A DNA stretch of 64,000 nt from Bilifractor porci (GTDB lineage Bacteria > Bacillota > Clostridia > Lachnospirales > Lachnospiraceae). Location of the stretch: positions 62,001 to 126,000 of the forward strand of contig NZ_VUMV01000004.1 in NCBI RefSeq assembly GCF_009696005.1, in the 5' to 3' direction. Shown here in pieces: positions 36,117-44,947 of the stretch (its first letter is position 1; every line of letters starts with the position of its first letter). The position numbers and the translations under genes were made by a program. The notes under the pieces were generated by a model. That model saw only the letters and a program-made list of their open reading frames with translations, searched no databases and was not told the origin of the DNA.

Positions 36117-36383
36117 TTATTTAAAAATATCTTTTAATGCCTGTCTGAATGGTGTATCTGCACATCCATACCATTTGGCTGTGTGCTTTATGTCTCTGTG
36201 AGCGATGAAAGGAAACTTTATCACGAAATCAGCAAACACTAATCCTGGGATTAATAGTAGTAGAAATATCATACCATAGAAATTCATGTATACGAAGCAA
36301 CGGACGATCAACAACGTAGTAACTGATATTGTTATGGGTAGTTTTTTTAATATCCTGAAATAAACAATAAAGGCTTTCTTCAT
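36117..36383 (-). CDS. Small membrane protein, unknown
   Basis: 88 residues from the ATG at 36383 (AGAGGTGAG upstream). Two hydrophobic segments, about 16-35 and 36-58, are followed by a basic, hydrophilic tail ending in DIFK. I do not recognise a family. The coding strand is AT-rich compared with the genes on either side, which suggests a separate origin. It stands alone between ychF and the plus-strand glycosyltransferase, with its own terminator. Confidence 0.6.
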   Translation of the reverse strand: MKKAFIVYFRILKKLPITISVTTLLIVRCFVYMNFYGMIFLLLLIPGLVFADFVIKFPFIAHRDIKHTAKWYGCADTPFRQALKDIFK

Positions 36384-36573
36384 TACGCTCACCTCTTTTA
36401 TATAATATATCATGCTCTTTTCATTGTTTACAGGTCGATAGATGATAATATTTTTTCATCGTAGTGATATAAACAGCTTCCTCTACTTCTTTTCCTTGTC
36501 GCTTCTGAACATTTCACTGGTAACCATCCGAGGCAGGCGCTATAATACGGAAGGCTGAAGGGAGGAACTTTCA

Positions 36574-38901
36574 ATGAAATTACCAAGTCGTGTGTTTTCT
36601 TCCATATTTTTGCTAATCACCTCATGCATGCTGGGAATTGCGTTCATCTTTTCACTCGTTATCGGTTTTGGAAATGGTCTTTCGGATGTAGATGTTCCGG
36701 GGCTTTGTCTGCGTTTTCCGGACACATGGTCTCCACTGGAAATCCGGATATTTCTTCTTGCCCTGATTCTTATATCTGCCGCACTCCTCACCCTGGCATT
36801 TATCCGAATAAACCACGCCGGTTCCAGAGCTAGACAGAGAGCCCTTCTTCTGCTGGCCATAGTTTTCCTGGTACTGCAGTTGTTTATCGTCTTTGGCCTC
36901 CATACGATTCAGAATACCGATGCCTTCGAGGTACAGGACCAGGCTCTTGCTATCGCAAAGGGCATCCATAAAACCGTGGATTACACAAAGTCTTCCTATT
37001 TCAAAAAGTACGGGAACAACGATCTGTATTTGATTTTCTGTGTTCAGGTTTTCCGATTTTGCCTGCTCTTTCATATCCATGCATATCATGCCATATTTGA
37101 GCTTTTGAATCTGATCGCTGTGGATCTTGGAATTTTCATGACTTGCCGGACGATCTTTCTGCTGAAGGGTTCCAGGGCTTCTCTTACCGTTTTTCTGCTG
37201 AGCATCCTCAATCCTCTTAATATAGTTCTGTTATGCTGGCCCTACACCTGTACCCTGAGCATGCCGTTGATGATGTTAAGCCCTTGGATTACAGCCGTAC
37301 TTCTGAATAAAAAAAACAGCGCAGGCATTCGTTTTGCGGAATGTCTTCTGATTGGCATTACTGCTGTTGCTGCCTATTACTTTCGTCCCACCGCAGTTTT
37401 TCCGGTGATTGCTCTGATTCTGAGCGTCGTCTGTGCAGGCATTCGCTATGCCTTCTGCCGGTCCGGCAGTTCCGTCCGGGCACCGCAGAGAAAGTTTTTT
37501 GCCGCAGACCATACTCGCTCAACGAAAGCCTCTTCTCCCTCTCCGCGGAGAATTCTCCGGAAGTCGGGAATTCCAGCCGGAAAGCTGCTTCTAATTGCCT
37601 GTGCGGTTCTTCTGATGGCAGGTACATCGGCAGCGATCCGAAATGCCTCTCTGCGTCTGGATCCGATAACCGAGACAAAATTTCCGAAAATGTACTGGCT
37701 TATGCTTGGGGCATCCGAAACAGGGCGGTTTACAGGAGAGGAAATGCACTATACCCAGCGGATGGATACAATGGAGGAAAAGAAAGATGCGGATCTGGAA
37801 ACGATCCAGAAGGTTCTGAAAGAGCGAGGCACGGCAGGTAATCTGAAACATTACCTGGAAAAGACAGGACTGACATGGTCGGACGGAACGGCAGAGTACA
37901 CGAATCGAACGGAAGAATCGGAGAACAGCCTTCCCTGGCTGTATCGGCTTCTGAACGGACCGGGAGAAGGAATCCTGCTCCTCTGGTGTCAGGCATATCG
38001 TATTCTTCTGCTTTTTATGGCGCTTTTCGGAGTTCTGCTGCAGCTGTTTTCGACCATGAAACATACCCGTCACACTGTCTCCGGCTCCGGTATTCTCCGA
38101 AAAAAGCCTTCGGGGAGGGGTGCGGGATTTATTTTTCAGGTTTGTGTTATCACTCTTCTTGGCGGATTTGTATTCTACACTTTCTGGGAAGGGAAACCGG
38201 TTTACAGCTATCCCTTTCTCCCTTACCTGATACTGGTGGGATTTCCGGCATGGGAAAAAATCTGCAGGCTATACGAGGAGAGCAGACAAAATGTTCCATA
38301 TTCTTTCTGCAGGGCTCGAAGCATTCTGACCGTCATTCTGCTCTCCGTTACCGGTATCGGAATGGTGCAAAAATATATCATGACAGAAAGAGCCGGAGTT
38401 TATGACGTTCCATCTATTGTGTGTGACAGCACTGCTCTCCCTTCCTGGGTCAGTATTCCGGAAGGACATACTCTGACACAAGGCTTTTATCCTTCCGGGG
38501 TTTTTAATACGATCCGAATCCGCGTAAAATCTGTGAATAAGGATAAAACAGGAGATCTGTATCGAATACTTGTGGTTTCCGGCGCTTCCGGGGATAACGG
38601 AAATCCTGCCTCTTACCGCCCCGAAGATATCGTGTTCGATAAAACAATAGAATCCGGACAAATCAAAGACGGGGCTCTGACCGCAGCGTTCCCGGCCGTA
38701 TATCCCGAAAAAAAAGAAGCCTTCCGTATTCTTATTACCAATCTCTCTGCGGAAGGAAAACGCGTAGACGGTTTGCAGTCCTCTGTCCGCTTCGGAACAA
38801 GACTCTGTTACGTCATGGATGAATATAAGGGAGACTGCGTTCTGAACGGCAGAAGGCATCCCGGCGATCTTCTGATCCGGGTAAGCCAAAGAGACGGATA
38901 A
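36574..38901 (+). CDS. Polytopic membrane protein, GT-C glycosyltransferase-like
   Basis: 775 residues. About ten membrane helices in two blocks (residues 8-345 and 465-600) surround a loop with many charged residues and are followed by a large extracytoplasmic domain to the end. Early helices followed by a TDAFEVQDQALAI segment near 115, with an acidic residue after a membrane helix, resemble the catalytic loop of PMT/ArnT-type GT-C enzymes that use lipid-linked sugars. The match is pattern-level only. GGGAGG precedes the ATG, and TATAAT at 36541-36546 is a likely -10. It is convergent with a GT2 gene, suggesting a small cell-surface glycan locus. Confidence 0.6.
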   Translation: MKLPSRVFSSIFLLITSCMLGIAFIFSLVIGFGNGLSDVDVPGLCLRFPDTWSPLEIRIFLLALILISAALLTLAFIRINHAGSRARQRALLLLAIVFLVLQLFIVFGLHTIQNTDAFEVQDQALAIAKGIHKTVDYTKSSYFKKYGNNDLYLIFCVQVFRFCLLFHIHAYHAIFELLNLIAVDLGIFMTCRTIFLLKGSRASLTVFLLSILNPLNIVLLCWPYTCTLSMPLMMLSPWITAVLLNKKNSAGIRFAECLLIGITAVAAYYFRPTAVFPVIALILSVVCAGIRYAFCRSGSSVRAPQRKFFAADHTRSTKASSPSPRRILRKSGIPAGKLLLIACAVLLMAGTSAAIRNASLRLDPITETKFPKMYWLMLGASETGRFTGEEMHYTQRMDTMEEKKDADLETIQKVLKERGTAGNLKHYLEKTGLTWSDGTAEYTNRTEESENSLPWLYRLLNGPGEGILLLWCQAYRILLLFMALFGVLLQLFSTMKHTRHTVSGSGILRKKPSGRGAGFIFQVCVITLLGGFVFYTFWEGKPVYSYPFLPYLILVGFPAWEKICRLYEESRQNVPYSFCRARSILTVILLSVTGIGMVQKYIMTERAGVYDVPSIVCDSTALPSWVSIPEGHTLTQGFYPSGVFNTIRIRVKSVNKDKTGDLYRILVVSGASGDNGNPASYRPEDIVFDKTIESGQIKDGALTAAFPAVYPEKKEAFRILITNLSAEGKRVDGLQSSVRFGTRLCYVMDEYKGDCVLNGRRHPGDLLIRVSQRDG

Positions 38902-38935
38902 AGCCTTAGCGCTTTATCCGTCTCTCACTTTTTAA
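38891..38935. terminator. Terminator between convergent glycosyltransferase genes
   Basis: GAGACGGATAAAGC pairs with GCTTTATCCGTCTC; the stem overlaps the stop codon at 38899-38901. CACTTTTT follows on the plus strand and TTTGG on the minus strand, so it probably serves the plus-strand gene and may also stop the facing gene. Confidence 0.85.
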
Positions 38936-38940
38936 TAAAA

Positions 38941-40191
38941 TCAGGTCTGCTCTGTGTTAATGGATTTATGCTCGATTTTTGTCCATTTTCTGGTGGGGAA
39001 GAAACATGTCTTGATGGAACAGAGCATATAGACCCACATAAATACCGGAAAGGTGACAATAGCAGGGATTCCGATTTTACGGCGGCTGATACAATTATAA
39101 CGAAGTGTACCAAGCACACCGACATAGACGCCGATCATCCCTAAGAGGCCGGCAAACGCAAACGGCACAAAAAAATACAGAGACAATTTAAAGATCATAA
39201 CAGTCCGGTTCAAAACAGAAAGGATCTCCACAATCCAGGAACACGGACCCATAAGAAGCAGCATTAGTGTATCAAACTTCTGAATAGGACGAGCCTCAGA
39301 TTTTTTACATGACAGAAGGCTCTTTCCATACTTCCTCAGAACCTGATAACCACCAGTACACCATCTGCCGATCTGATTGAACATCACCCGGAACTGGTAC
39401 GGCTGTTCATCATAAAGCACCGCATCCACGCAGAACGCAACGCGCCTTCCTTTGAGGATATTGTAAATGCTGAACTCCACATCCTCTGTAATTGTCCCCG
39501 TATTCCATCCCTCCCTCCGCAGGATATCCGCATCCACCGCGAATCCGGTTCCCGTAAGAAAGGCTGAAAGTCCCAGTTTTTCCCTGGCATAGGAAAAGAA
39601 AACAGTGTAGCACGCCCAGTACATCGTGTACCATTTTGTTACAATGGAACGGTACGGCTGACCTCCCAGGCGGTTTCCCTGAACAATCGGATTCCCTTCT
39701 CTAAGCTTTCTGTCCATTTTGGATAGGAAGTCTGCTTTCAGCACATTATCCGCATCTATTACAGCAAAAGCATCCGCGTTTTTCCCTGCTTCTGTTTTTA
39801 GAATTTGTCCCAGCCCCCAGTGGAGTACTGCTCCTTTTCCCCTGTTTTCTCCGTCCTGCCTTTTAAAAACCGTCACGAAGGGATATTTTTTCCCAACACA
39901 GACCGTATCGTCCGTACAGCGGTCTGCGAGCAGAAAAACATGTATTTTCTTTTGATCATAATCCAGAGCCGCAATACTCTGAAAAAGATTTCCTATAGCG
40001 TTTTCTTCATTATGCGCGCACACAATAATCCCGAAATCTGTACATCTCTGCCTTAGCAGAACCGGGTTGGAATGTTTCTTCTTCAACAGCCCTCCAGCCG
40101 CAATAATTCCAATCCAGACCATAACCAGCATCGGAATCATCTGCACAATTGTGAGAACCAATGTTATATTAAACACATCATCCAGACTCAT
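38941..40191 (-). CDS. Membrane-bound family 2 glycosyltransferase
   Basis: 416 residues from ATG at 40191 (AGGAAG seven bases upstream). One membrane helix (about 10-33) precedes a GT-A catalytic domain: HNEENAIG near 60, DADN (metal and sugar-nucleotide Asp pair) near 140, TED near 225 as catalytic base region, and QIGRW near 270, the QxxRW motif of processive enzymes such as hyaluronan, chitin and poly-GlcNAc synthases. Three further membrane helices close the protein. Product unknown; a cell-surface polysaccharide is likely. Confidence 0.88.
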   Translation of the reverse strand: MSLDDVFNITLVLTIVQMIPMLVMVWIGIIAAGGLLKKKHSNPVLLRQRCTDFGIIVCAHNEENAIGNLFQSIAALDYDQKKIHVFLLADRCTDDTVCVGKKYPFVTVFKRQDGENRGKGAVLHWGLGQILKTEAGKNADAFAVIDADNVLKADFLSKMDRKLREGNPIVQGNRLGGQPYRSIVTKWYTMYWACYTVFFSYAREKLGLSAFLTGTGFAVDADILRREGWNTGTITEDVEFSIYNILKGRRVAFCVDAVLYDEQPYQFRVMFNQIGRWCTGGYQVLRKYGKSLLSCKKSEARPIQKFDTLMLLLMGPCSWIVEILSVLNRTVMIFKLSLYFFVPFAFAGLLGMIGVYVGVLGTLRYNCISRRKIGIPAIVTFPVFMWVYMLCSIKTCFFPTRKWTKIEHKSINTEQT

Positions 40192-40241
40192 ATAGAATTT
40201 CTTCCTATTCAGACCGCTTATGGCGATGCCACGAATTGCTG

Positions 40242-40311
40242 ATATTCGGGCAGATCCCGGGGCATGCCCCGATTCATGCAGGCACGACCGGTTTATCCCC
40301 ATTTGCCCCTG
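40242..40311. repeat. Dispersed intergenic element, copy 2
   Basis: Partner of 2473-2541. Contains the perfect palindrome CGGGGCATGCCCCG followed by ATTCATGCA, GTTTAT and TGCCCCTG. It lies 51 bases upstream of the GT2 start and after the terminator of the preceding gene. Confidence 0.6.
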
Positions 40312-40333
40312 TCATCATTCTTTTATCTTTCGC

Positions 40334-40371
40334 AAAAAAATGGAGCCACAGGCCAAAAGGTCCATGCTCCA
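40334..40371 (-). terminator. Terminator of the uracil-DNA glycosylase gene
   Basis: Minus strand: TGGAGC pairs with GCTCCA, with inner GG.CC/GGCC pairing around TTTT, followed by a run of Ts. Located about 100 bases after the stop at 40474. Confidence 0.75.
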
Positions 40372-40473
40372 CAGTTCAAATTCTTATGCAACAAATCACC
40401 CTTGTAATGCTGATTTCTACTATACCAAAAAAGGCCGTCTATATCTACTGAAAATGGGCACGGAATTCACTGT

Positions 40474-41070
40474 TTATAGTCTGTGAATCCGGCTGCCTTC
40501 TAATATATCCGCCACCCTTTTTCTGAGCTCCGGCACCACTTCAGTCTCGAACCACGGATTCTTTGCCTGCCACCGGAAATTTAATGGACTCGGATGTACA
40601 ATCGGGAAATATTCCGGAAGATACTCCTGGTAACAGCGCACGGTTTCTGTCAGATTTCTCTTTGCCCTCTTCTTCAGATAATAATCTATGCTGTATTTTC
40701 CGATCAGGATCGTCAGTCGGATTTCCGGCATCATCTCCAGAATCACCGGGTGGTATTCTTCTGCAATGAACCTGCGCGGCGGCAAATCCCCGGTTTTTCC
40801 CTTCCCCGGATAATAAAAATCCATAGGCATGATGGCAATCCGTTTGGAATAAAACAGTTTTCCGTCAATCCCCATCCAGTCTCTCAATTTTTCACCAGAT
40901 TTATCATGGAAGAGAATTCCGGATTCCTCCACTTTTTTACCCGGTGCCTGGCCGACAATCAGGATCTCCGCCTCCGGGTTGATCTGAAAAATCGGCGGGA
41001 TTCCTCTTGCTGTATACTCCGCATTACGCGGATCTGATTTTATCTGCTTTTCCATTTCCTGCAAAGTCAT
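40474..41070 (-). CDS. Uracil-DNA glycosylase superfamily protein
   Basis: 198 residues. The fold signature is GQAPGKKVEESGILFHDKSG near residues 40-60 and HPSPLN near 160; these correspond to the water-activating and base-flipping motifs of the superfamily. It lacks the four cysteines of family 4 iron-sulfur enzymes, so it belongs to the smaller single-domain group often annotated only as uracil-DNA glycosylase family. Role in base excision repair is inferred. Stands as a single-gene unit. Confidence 0.85.
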   Translation of the reverse strand: MTLQEMEKQIKSDPRNAEYTARGIPPIFQINPEAEILIVGQAPGKKVEESGILFHDKSGEKLRDWMGIDGKLFYSKRIAIMPMDFYYPGKGKTGDLPPRRFIAEEYHPVILEMMPEIRLTILIGKYSIDYYLKKRAKRNLTETVRCYQEYLPEYFPIVHPSPLNFRWQAKNPWFETEVVPELRKRVADILEGSRIHRL

Positions 41071-41191
41071 TTTTCATTCCTCCCGCTTAACTATCCGCAC
41101 CGTCTGCCGAAAGATTCCGGAGCAATAGTTTCCCTCCTGCCAATCATTTGTACCCCCATGAGATCTCCAGAGCTGTGGGGATCTCAATTCC

Positions 41192-41920
41192 TTATTTATG
41201 GCAGTTTCCGTGTCTGCAGGAATGTCCTTCGCTATGATCATGGTCATGATGATCGCAATTTGCCTCTCCTTTTGCTTCAAGAGTGCCGGCAAGCAGAGCC
41301 TCGACAGCTGCATCAGCGCTTCCATTTGCTCCTGCATAGAGCTTAATACCGGCTTCTTGTATTGCATGAACCGCTCCTCCGCCAATACCACCACAGATCA
41401 GGACATCAACATTGGCGATATTCAGAATGCCCGCCAGTGCTCCGCATCCCTCGCCATTGGTGTCCAGAATTTGAGAATTAACAATCTTCCCGTTTTCGAT
41501 ATCATAAAGCTTGAATTTCTCAGTCTTTCCAAAATGGCCAAATACATTCCCGTTATCGTAAGTCACAGCTGCTCTCATGGCTTTACCTCCTTTACTCTTT
41601 AGATTTATAGGAACCTTCATTCTTTCTCTGTCAATTTTGACATTTCCGCCGGCTATCCGAAGTCTCTTTCCTTCAACAATGGCACGCACCAGTTTTTTTC
41701 TGGCGTTCTCGTACATGGCTGTAACTGTAGTTCTTGCCACGTCCATCCTCAAAGCACATTCTTGCTGATTGAGGTCCTCGTAATCCAGAAGCCTGAGAAC
41801 TTCATACTCATCCAGAGACATCATTATTGTTTCGATACGATCCGCATTAACTTCTTCCGGAACAAAGCCGTAATAGTCCGGAAAGCAGAATATTTTTCTG
41901 CACTTCGTATTCCTTGGCAT
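41192..41920 (-). CDS. DUF134 regulator fused to NifX/NifB-type cofactor-binding domain
   Basis: 242 residues from ATG at 41920 (GGAGG five bases upstream). Residues 1-105 are DUF134: a sigma-region-4-like helix-turn-helix with LDEYEVLRLLDYEDLNQQECALRMDVARTT. Residues 115-215 are a dinitrogenase iron-molybdenum cofactor-binding domain (GHFGKTEKFKLY, GIGGGAVHAI). The end is a His/Asp/Cys-rich metal tail with an HHDHDH core. Such fusions are found beside iron-sulfur or hydrogenase genes and probably sense a metal cluster. Its promoter carries two identical palindromes, so autoregulation is likely. Confidence 0.88.
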   Translation of the reverse strand: MPRNTKCRKIFCFPDYYGFVPEEVNADRIETIMMSLDEYEVLRLLDYEDLNQQECALRMDVARTTVTAMYENARKKLVRAIVEGKRLRIAGGNVKIDRERMKVPINLKSKGGKAMRAAVTYDNGNVFGHFGKTEKFKLYDIENGKIVNSQILDTNGEGCGALAGILNIANVDVLICGGIGGGAVHAIQEAGIKLYAGANGSADAAVEALLAGTLEAKGEANCDHHDHDHSEGHSCRHGNCHK

Positions 41921-41941
41921 AGTATCCTCCAAACGCCAAAA

Positions 41942-41987
41942 TTGACATATGTCAGAATTAATATACCATATTTCTGACATATGTCAA
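41942..41987 (-). promoter_or_regulatory. Promoter of DUF134-NifX with paired palindromic operators
   Basis: Two perfect copies of TGACATATGTCA (41943-41954 and 41975-41986), itself a palindrome, 32 bases apart centre to centre. On the minus strand TTGACA (41987-41982) and TATATT (41965-41960) with a 16-base spacer lie so that one box overlaps the -35 and the other follows the -10. Confidence 0.85.
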
Positions 41988-42066
41988 TATATTTGCACTG
42001 TTATGGCTGTCCTTTGGCATCAGGTCACGAATCGGCACATCTTTCCGAATGCCTGTCATGTGCACT

Positions 42067-42174
42067 TCACCAACCCTCAAGAATCCCTACTGCTTTTTTA
42101 TCGTGTATTGCATATTCTGCTTCAAAATGATCGACAAAGGCTTCCGAAATTCTGTCTTTTGTATTCTTTGCCAT
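42067..42174 (-). CDS. Short ORF, unknown
   Basis: 35 codons starting MAKNTKDRIS, with AAGGA six bases before the ATG. It follows the methyltransferase gene in the same direction. No family is recognised; it may be a real small protein, a remnant of a longer gene, or chance. Confidence 0.25.
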   Translation of the reverse strand: MAKNTKDRISEAFVDHFEAEYAIHDKKAVGILEGW

Positions 42175-42251
42175 GCCCGTTCCTTTCCCAGGAGCAGCAG
42201 GCATTGAGTCAGGTTTTGGATATATGATAACAGACCCGTGAGTTACACCTT

Positions 42252-42875
42252 TTACTTCTTTGCAAGAATCGCAATCCACGGCCTTGAATAGTGGTGATTA
42301 ACCCTGATTTCTGAAAATCCAGCCTTTTTTAAAGCTGCCTCGATTTCCGGTACTGTATATACTTTCATCCCGTCAATGACCTTTTCATATTTGAGGGAAG
42401 AGGCATCTGCCCCGTCGGATTCATTGCAGATCATAAAATATCCTCCCTGTTTCAGAATACCTGCCACCTGTGCAAAACACCGGTCAAGTCCTGGCCAGAA
42501 ATAGATTGTTTCAAAAGCCACGGCAAGATCAAAGGTTTCTTTCTGCGAATCAAGGGACGATACATCTCCCTTCAAGACCGTGCAGCGTCCCTCATCTATT
42601 TTATCCCGGTTATATTCCCTGGCTTTTTCCACAGAAAGAGGAGAATAGTCAACGCCTGTTACATGGCTTTCCGGGAACTTTTCAAGAAGCCGGGAAATGC
42701 TGCGTCCTCCACCGCAGCCGAGGTCAACGGCCTTATTCACCGGAAGTTCAGGCAGCTGTGCAAAGCCCCAGTCAGTAAGCTTCGCATGTCCGGAATTCAT
42801 CCCAGAGATCATCAATTTGCCCAGTTTTCCTTCCGGCTTTCGTGTCTGATTGAAATAATTCTTTAAAAGTCCCAA
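42252..42875 (-). CDS. Class I SAM-dependent methyltransferase
   Basis: 207 residues, Rossmann-like methyltransferase. SAM loop VDLGCGGGRS near residue 50, an acidic ribose-binding residue in VTGVDYS near 75, and FDLAVAFETIYFWPGL near 115. Starts at TTG 42875 with GGGAGG eight bases upstream. The substrate is not evident; the fold type resembles small-molecule (UbiE/COQ5-like) enzymes. A decayed second methyltransferase lies just upstream. Confidence 0.85.
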   Translation of the reverse strand: MGLLKNYFNQTRKPEGKLGKLMISGMNSGHAKLTDWGFAQLPELPVNKAVDLGCGGGRSISRLLEKFPESHVTGVDYSPLSVEKAREYNRDKIDEGRCTVLKGDVSSLDSQKETFDLAVAFETIYFWPGLDRCFAQVAGILKQGGYFMICNESDGADASSLKYEKVIDGMKVYTVPEIEAALKKAGFSEIRVNHHYSRPWIAILAKK

Positions 42876-42941
42876 AATGTATTCCTCCCTGCGTATATGT
42901 CCTGCATTTTTTCGCGGTATAAAACACTCACATCCCCATGC

Positions 42942-43281
42942 TCACTTTCTCCCACCGAAAAACGCCGGGCCTCCAAGTCTCATCCAAACCGACTCTATGT
43001 GACTCATGAACAGTCCCTCGGTTGCGGGTATCAGGCGGGTCTCTCGGAAACCGACTTTCTTAAGTTCTTGGATGAAGGCATGCATATCACCATATCTTGC
43101 CGCCGAAAAAAATCGTGAATGGCAAGGGTACCGCCTTTCTTTAACAGGCGAAGTGTCTCCAACAAAATCTTCTGTCTTTTCCGGATGGAATATTGTGATA
43201 GACATAATTACTTATAACTGCATCAAAGCTTTCAACCAGAAAATCCAGTGATGCCGCATCTCCCTGCACGAATATGACCAT
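42942..43281 (-). pseudogene. Frameshifted, 5'-truncated SAM methyltransferase
   Basis: Minus strand. Three consecutive frames together encode one methyltransferase C-terminal half: first FDAVISNYVYHNIPSGKD, then ILLETLRLLKKGGTLAIHD, then RYGDMHAFIQELKKVGF through to FFGGRK and a stop at 42942. Shifts are needed near the AGAAGATTTTG segment and at the T-run before CGGCGG. The N-terminal SAM-binding part is missing beyond 43281. It is therefore a relic, unless the shifts are assembly errors, but truncation is real either way. Confidence 0.75.
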
Positions 43282-43887
43282 AGGAACGGTCACTGCAAGT
43301 CAAGTAAGTCTTGTCTAACTATACCATGCCGTCATATAAAAATCAAACTGATGGCGTATAATATTTTTCGCAAATTTAATTTCATATAATAATCCCAAGT
43401 TAGAAATTGTCTGCCAAAAATATAATGGGCGGGGTTGAACCCGCCCCAAGGAATAGTTCTGCTTTCAATGTCACATTGAGGAACTTTCTATCTACATAGA
43501 ACAGCAGAGGAATTCTCTCGGGCGTGACCAATCCCACGCCCACCTGCGAAGCGGAGCCGTTCATTTTTTTGAGGGTTACGGGGCACATTCTAAATATGCT
43601 CACACATAGCGAATCCTGCCGGATACATGATTGAAAAATCCCTGTAATTTTTGTATATTCAAAGAGTATAAGCCGTTGTCCTTTCTTATGTGTCATCCGA
43701 GGCAGATTTCCAGCCGGAAGCAAATTTACGAGCTGATCCGGGGACTTAAGTCCATGGGCGACAACATTTCCATGTCGTTGTATCTGCAATCGCCTTAGAA
43801 AAAAACCAAGGATTCCCCTCGCATACAACGCTGTTGCAAACCGTTTGGGGCGCAGGGAACCGGCTGAATAAAGGAGATGGGTAAATC
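43282..43887. other. Gene-free 600-base region with GC-rich hairpins
   Basis: No intact gene. It holds two compact inverted repeats: GGGCGGG/CCCGCCC near 43428-43447 and GGGCGTG/CACGCCC near 43518-43539. A short plus-strand frame (about 43684-43797) reads like a scrap of a larger protein but cannot be assigned. AAGGAG at its right end serves the next gene. Composition changes sharply from AT-rich to GC-rich going right, as expected at a junction of transferred DNA. Confidence 0.5.
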
Positions 43888-44745
43888 ATGTGGATTCTGT
43901 TTGCATTCGGTTCAGCTCTCTTTGCAGGTCTGACATCCATTCTTGCCAAGTGCGGCATCAAGAAAACGGACTCGACCGTAGCTACTGCCATTCGTACCAT
44001 TGTAGTGCTGCTGTTCTCGTGGCTGATGGTGTTTGTGGTGGGATCTCAGGGAACGATCTCCGAGATTACGGGGAAGACGCTTCTGTTTCTGGTGCTGTCC
44101 GGCCTTGCCACCGGCGCAAGCTGGCTGTGCTATTTCAAGGCGCTCCAGCTTGGTGATGTGAACAAAGTTGTGCCCATCGACAAATCCAGTACGGTGCTGA
44201 CTATTCTGATGGCAGCTATCTGTCTGAACGAGAGCGTCAGCCTGACCAGGGGCGTAGGCGTAGTGCTGATCGCCATCGGTACCTTCCTTATGATTGAAAA
44301 AAAGCAGAGCAGCGGCGAAACCAAAAGTGCCGCATGGCTGTGGTATGCGCTGGGCTCGGCAGTGTTTGCCAGCCTGACGGCCATCTTGGGCAAGATAGGG
44401 ATCTCCGGGGTGGAATCCAATCTGGGGACGGCCATTCGCACAGCGGTGGTATTGCTCATGTCGTGGGCGATGGTGTTTGTCACTGGAAAACAGGGAGAAC
44501 TGAAGCTCATTCCCAAAAACGAGCTGGGCTTCATCTGCGTGTCCGGTCTTGCTACCGGCGGCAGCTGGCTGTGCTACTACAAAGCTCTGCAAGACGGTCC
44601 CGCCAGCGTGGTTGTTCCCATTGACAAGCTGAGCATTCTGGTGACGGTGCTGTTCTCCTATCTTGTGTTCCACGAGAGGTTGACAAAAAAGTCCGCGCTG
44701 GGTCTCGCAGGAATCGTAGCCGGCACATTGCTGATGCTGCTTTAA
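43888..44745 (+). CDS. EamA-family (drug/metabolite) transporter
   Basis: 285-residue membrane protein with ten helices built from two EamA repeats: the first half (FAFGSALFAGLTSILAKCGI) and second half (YALGSAVFASLTAILGKIGI) are clear duplicates. Each ends in WLCYFKALQLG/WLCYYKALQDG followed by VPIDKxS. Substrate unknown. Codon use favours C and G in third position (CTG, GTG, GCC) more than in neighbours, hinting at transfer from another gut Firmicute. GGAG lies 11 bases before the ATG. Confidence 0.9.
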   Translation: MWILFAFGSALFAGLTSILAKCGIKKTDSTVATAIRTIVVLLFSWLMVFVVGSQGTISEITGKTLLFLVLSGLATGASWLCYFKALQLGDVNKVVPIDKSSTVLTILMAAICLNESVSLTRGVGVVLIAIGTFLMIEKKQSSGETKSAAWLWYALGSAVFASLTAILGKIGISGVESNLGTAIRTAVVLLMSWAMVFVTGKQGELKLIPKNELGFICVSGLATGGSWLCYYKALQDGPASVVVPIDKLSILVTVLFSYLVFHERLTKKSALGLAGIVAGTLLMLL

Positions 44746-44757
44746 TTGTAAACCAGA

Positions 44758-44786
44758 TTGACATTGCAGACCGTTTTTACTATAAT
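44758..44786 (+). promoter_or_regulatory. Consensus promoter upstream of the MATE gene
   Basis: TTGACA at 44758-44763, 17-base spacer, TATAAT at 44781-44786: a perfect match in both hexamers and spacing. It lies 12 bases after the EamA stop codon and about 160 bases before the MATE start. Confidence 0.85.
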
Positions 44787-44831
44787 CAAACCGATCGGAG
44801 GGCAATCCATTCGATATTTTCAGAAATGGCG

Positions 44832-44884
44832 AGCCGGATAAGGTTACAGGCTGAGATGCTTGTTTTCCTTGTCCGGCTTTTTTT
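44832..44884 (+). terminator. Terminator/attenuator in the MATE leader
   Basis: AGCCGGATAAGG pairs with CCTTGTCCGGCT (one G-U) around a 23-base loop, followed by TTTTTT. Because a consensus promoter lies just upstream and the MATE ATG just downstream, it sits inside the MATE leader and would stop most transcripts unless relieved. Confidence 0.8.
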
Positions 44885-44947
44885 GCGCCGAAGTTTTCGC
44901 AGCCTTCGGATGCGGCTACCTGGATTCAATCTTTCATAGGAGGAAGT

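Noticed and set aside
42067-42279. 70-codon version of the short ORF after the methyltransferase
   Set aside because: The upstream half overlaps the methyltransferase end in another frame; only the 35-codon inner start has a ribosome site, and even that is weak.
43400-43828. 142-codon minus-strand frame
   Set aside because: No ribosome site, spans two GC hairpins, and no protein-like pattern.
44846-44860. CTGAGA-type TPP riboswitch motif in the MATE leader
   Set aside because: Only the short GGCTGAGA string is present; the second conserved TPP domain and pairing arms are absent.
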